NCBI GenBank assembly: GCA_012727745.1
Contig: JAAYGJ010000217.1
Span: 1-25,524, forward strand
From: Clostridia bacterium
GTDB taxonomy: Bacteria > Bacillota > DSM-521 > Neomoorellales > Neomoorellaceae
Length of the DNA: 25,524 nt
Direction of reading: 5' to 3'
How positions within the stretch are numbered: the stretch's first letter is position 1; each line of letters opens with the position of its first letter. The position numbers were made by a program, and so were the translations under genes. Of this stretch, positions 23,524 to 25,524 are shown in pieces. The notes below the pieces were generated by a model. That model made no database searches. It was not told the origin of the DNA and saw only the letters and a program-made list of their open reading frames with translations.

Positions 23524-23555
23524 GGTAAAATACCCGGTTGCTGCCAACCGGGTAT
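23524..23555 (-). terminator. Intrinsic terminator of the cwlD-like gene
   Basis: A perfect 11-bp stem (23545-23555 with 23530-23540) and 4-nt loop is followed on the minus strand by TTTTACC. It begins just 4 bp after the amidase stop codon and separates that gene from the Memo-AMMECR1 unit. Confidence 0.85.
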
Positions 23556-23558
23556 AAT

Positions 23559-24275
23559 TTAATCATTGCCGTCACTTTCAGCAGGAATATAATAATTAAC
23601 TATGCCGGCATATATTGCGTAGGCCATTGACTGCTGATACTGGCCATCTGCCAGCAGCTTTTCCTCCTCGGGATTTGACAGGAAACCCACCTCCACAATT
23701 ACTGCCGGGATATCCTGATTGCGGAGTACATAGGCATCAAGGCTCAAGGCTTCCCGTTCTGTATTGGCTAACCTGCGCTTGATTTCCGCCTGAATAGATT
23801 CAGCCAGCCTTTTCCCTTCGCTTGAGGCGGGATCGTAAAAAACCTGGGCGCCCCGTTCCCGGCTGTCAAAAGCATTGCAGTGGATCGATATAAAAAGGTC
23901 AGCTTCAACTTTCTCAGCCAGCTTAACCCGTTCCAGCAAATCGTCACCAGAATCCCCTTCAAAAACGCTGTCATCTTCCCGGGTCAGGAAAACTTTAGCG
24001 CTGCTCTGGCTCAATAGCCGGGCTAAATGCTTGCTGATGGCCAGATTGACCCGAGCTTCCACTGTACCGGCAGGACCCACAGCGCCCTGGTCAATGCCGC
24101 CGTGGCCGGGATCGACAACTATCGTCTGGTTGGCCAGCCCCCAGGATACCGTTGGCAGCGTTTGCTGTTCTCGATAACTGCAATACCAGCTCCAGCCCAG
24201 CCAGGCAGCTACAAGCAGTAATATTATGCCGAGCACTCCCTTGCCGGGCTGCCAGCTAAAAAGCCACTTTTCCAT
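23559..24275 (-). CDS. cwlD: N-acetylmuramoyl-L-alanine amidase, CwlD-like
   Basis: This Amidase_3 protein cuts the peptide from muramic acid; CwlD does so in spore cortex to allow muramic lactam formation needed for germination. It has one N-terminal membrane segment (about 13-31) and then the catalytic domain with zinc residues in VVDPGHGGIDQGA (His58), Glu73 and FISIHCNAF; VIVEVGFLSN holds the catalytic Glu. From ATG 24275 the length is 238, essentially that of Bacillus CwlD (237). The longer frame to 24308 lacks support, whereas a GGGGGCGGAG stretch precedes 24275. There is no cell-wall-binding domain, as in CwlD. The organism is therefore probably a spore former. Other small Amidase_3 enzymes remain possible. 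Confidence 0.85.
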   Translation of the reverse strand: MEKWLFSWQPGKGVLGIILLLVAAWLGWSWYCSYREQQTLPTVSWGLANQTIVVDPGHGGIDQGAVGPAGTVEARVNLAISKHLARLLSQSSAKVFLTREDDSVFEGDSGDDLLERVKLAEKVEADLFISIHCNAFDSRERGAQVFYDPASSEGKRLAESIQAEIKRRLANTEREALSLDAYVLRNQDIPAVIVEVGFLSNPEEEKLLADGQYQQSMAYAIYAGIVNYYIPAESDGND

Positions 24276-24365
24276 AGCTCCGCCCCCGCTTAAAAGATAT
24301 GCCCGCAATTAAGGCGTTAAACCAGGGAACTATTTCCTACCCGGCCGGCACATTTTACCATCCCG

Positions 24366-25524
24366 TTATAAAAGTAATAAAGCCTGTACTATAGCCGCAA
24401 CTAAAAAAATCGTCAGCAAAGGGGCCAGCAGGCGGTAGCTCTCCCAGAAGCTCGCTCCAAAGTATTCATTAGAAACTAACAGGCATAAATGCAGCGGCGA
24501 TAATATGTAACCATAAAGCATAATTGAATAAACTAAGGACAAATAAATCACACTTTCTGCACCCGGAGGTACCAGGGTAACAAAAAGAGGATAAATTATG
24601 GTCGCAGCTGCCGTAGCATGGCCGACAGTAAAGCCGATTAATACAGGTACAACTAGCGTAAGTACGATTAAGGGAATATTGCTGGCAGAAATATAATCAG
24701 TTAGATAAACTAAACCTTCGGATTTGCGCACAAATGCGCCAAATAAGAGAATAATAAACACCGTCAGGCCGAGCCGCCAGTTTGCCCCTTTGAAAGCGTA
24801 AGATAAATAGCGGGGCAAGTCAAAATTCTTTTGCAAATAAGCCCCCGCTGCAATAGCCTCCAGAACTGCCAGGACCAGAGCTAGCACAAAGCTAATCTTA
24901 AAAACTATCCCCAGGGTTAAGGCAACAAAAAAAGGGCTGCCGCCATAGAGAAAACCTTTTAAGCCCTGTAATAAGCCATTCTGACAAGGGTTCTCTGCAG
25001 TTACTGCCGTAGCAGTAGCGGCAGCAGGATGGGGCCAGCGTTTGCACATAAACAGGACAGCAATGACCGTAGAGAAAGCAATGGGTATTATATTAAACTT
25101 GATTATTGGTAAAATCCCTATACCGCTAAGTTCGCCCGCCACAATTACCACCGTGCTTAAAGGATAAAAAAAGTAAACTGTATGTCTAAAATAAATATTA
25201 GCCCCGGCCATACTACCGGGATCCATATTTAAGCGGCTGCCAAGCTGTTTTACCAGGGGTGCCGACATTACCGCCCCGCCGGGAAAAGCCAATGTCCCCA
25301 AAAAACAGGACAGAACGGCCAGCAGTATGTGGGTACTGCGAAAAAGAAGTTGCAGCGAGTCAACAATCATTGCCATCAACCCTGTTTTTTCCAGCACGGC
25401 GCTTAATATCGTAATTAATATAACTATAGCCACAAGCTCCCAGGTAGCAAAACTGCGCAAAACCGTGCCAGAAACAGCAATAAAATTAGATAGTGGACTG
25501 GGTGCAGCCAGGTTAATGATGACA
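24366..25524 (-). CDS. DUF401-type integral membrane protein, N-terminus missing
   Basis: The frame is open from the right edge of the window (25524) to the stop at 24366, so the start lies outside; an internal TTG at 25460 should not be taken as the start. About 386 residues are visible with roughly ten hydrophobic segments. Features resembling the DUF401 family are the early LEKTG segment after a long helix, LAFPGGAVMSAPLVKQLG, IYFRHTVYFFYPL, and the C-terminal PLHLCLLVSNEYFGASF. The architecture recalls ion/solute permeases of the IT superfamily, but the substrate is unknown. It ends about 90 bp before the cwlD-like gene on the same strand. Confidence 0.8.
   Translation of the reverse strand, partial: VIINLAAPSPLSNFIAVSGTVLRSFATWELVAIVILITILSAVLEKTGLMAMIVDSLQLLFRSTHILLAVLSCFLGTLAFPGGAVMSAPLVKQLGSRLNMDPGSMAGANIYFRHTVYFFYPLSTVVIVAGELSGIGILPIIKFNIIPIAFSTVIAVLFMCKRWPHPAAATATAVTAENPCQNGLLQGLKGFLYGGSPFFVALTLGIVFKISFVLALVLAVLEAIAAGAYLQKNFDLPRYLSYAFKGANWRLGLTVFIILLFGAFVRKSEGLVYLTDYISASNIPLIVLTLVVPVLIGFTVGHATAAATIIYPLFVTLVPPGAESVIYLSLVYSIMLYGYILSPLHLCLLVSNEYFGASFWESYRLLAPLLTIFLVAAIVQALLLL

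Overview
The window suggests a spore-forming, probably anaerobic member of the Clostridia, most like the Moorella / Thermoanaerobacterales / Desulfotomaculum neighbourhood. This is an inference from a moderately GC-rich sequence, strong Shine-Dalgarno sites, a compact argCJBDFGH operon, a ferredoxin-linked indolepyruvate oxidoreductase (iorAB), a CwlD-type spore-cortex amidase, and a clostridial-style Memo/AMMECR1/radical-SAM set. All genes are on the minus strand except an MFS transporter and a small Cys-rich ORF. No rRNA, tRNA, CRISPR array, IS element or prophage was seen.

Layout, left to right (the minus-strand genes are transcribed right to left). 1-536: 5' part of an ABC ATPase; the first 95 bp form a perfect fold-back that looks like an assembly artefact. 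600-3266: a large exported membrane protein with a glutamine-amidotransferase-like domain, paired with the ATPase. 3425-4729: pyrimidine-nucleoside phosphorylase broken by one in-frame TAA exactly where the active-site Lys187 belongs. 4792-7151: iorA-iorB with a near-consensus promoter. 7306-8820: sodium:solute symporter with its own -10 box. 8959-18016: argC-J-B-D-F-G-H followed by a class II aldolase, with tandem ARG boxes on the argC promoter. 18196-19413: MFS exporter, divergent from argC. 19508-20470: exported SH3-like protein with a clear terminator. 20519-20700: intergenic region with a nearly perfect nested palindrome. 20701-20907: small Cys-rich ORF. 20976-23416: radical SAM enzyme and a Memo-AMMECR1 fusion. 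23559-24275: cwlD-like amidase with a perfect hairpin terminator. 24366-25524: DUF401-type membrane protein running off the right edge.

How the genes work together: the arg block encodes the steps from N-acetylglutamate to arginine, using ArgJ to recycle the acetyl group and an ArgB with the N-terminal helix typical of arginine-inhibited enzymes. The ARG boxes add transcriptional control by ArgR/AhrC. IorAB oxidises aryl 2-oxo acids to acyl-CoA with ferredoxin. The radical SAM / Memo / AMMECR1 set is a conserved system whose reaction is still not established to my knowledge. The ABC ATPase plus the 888-residue exported protein looks like part of an uncharacterised export or envelope system that continues beyond the left edge. 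No intergenic gap exceeds 300 bp.
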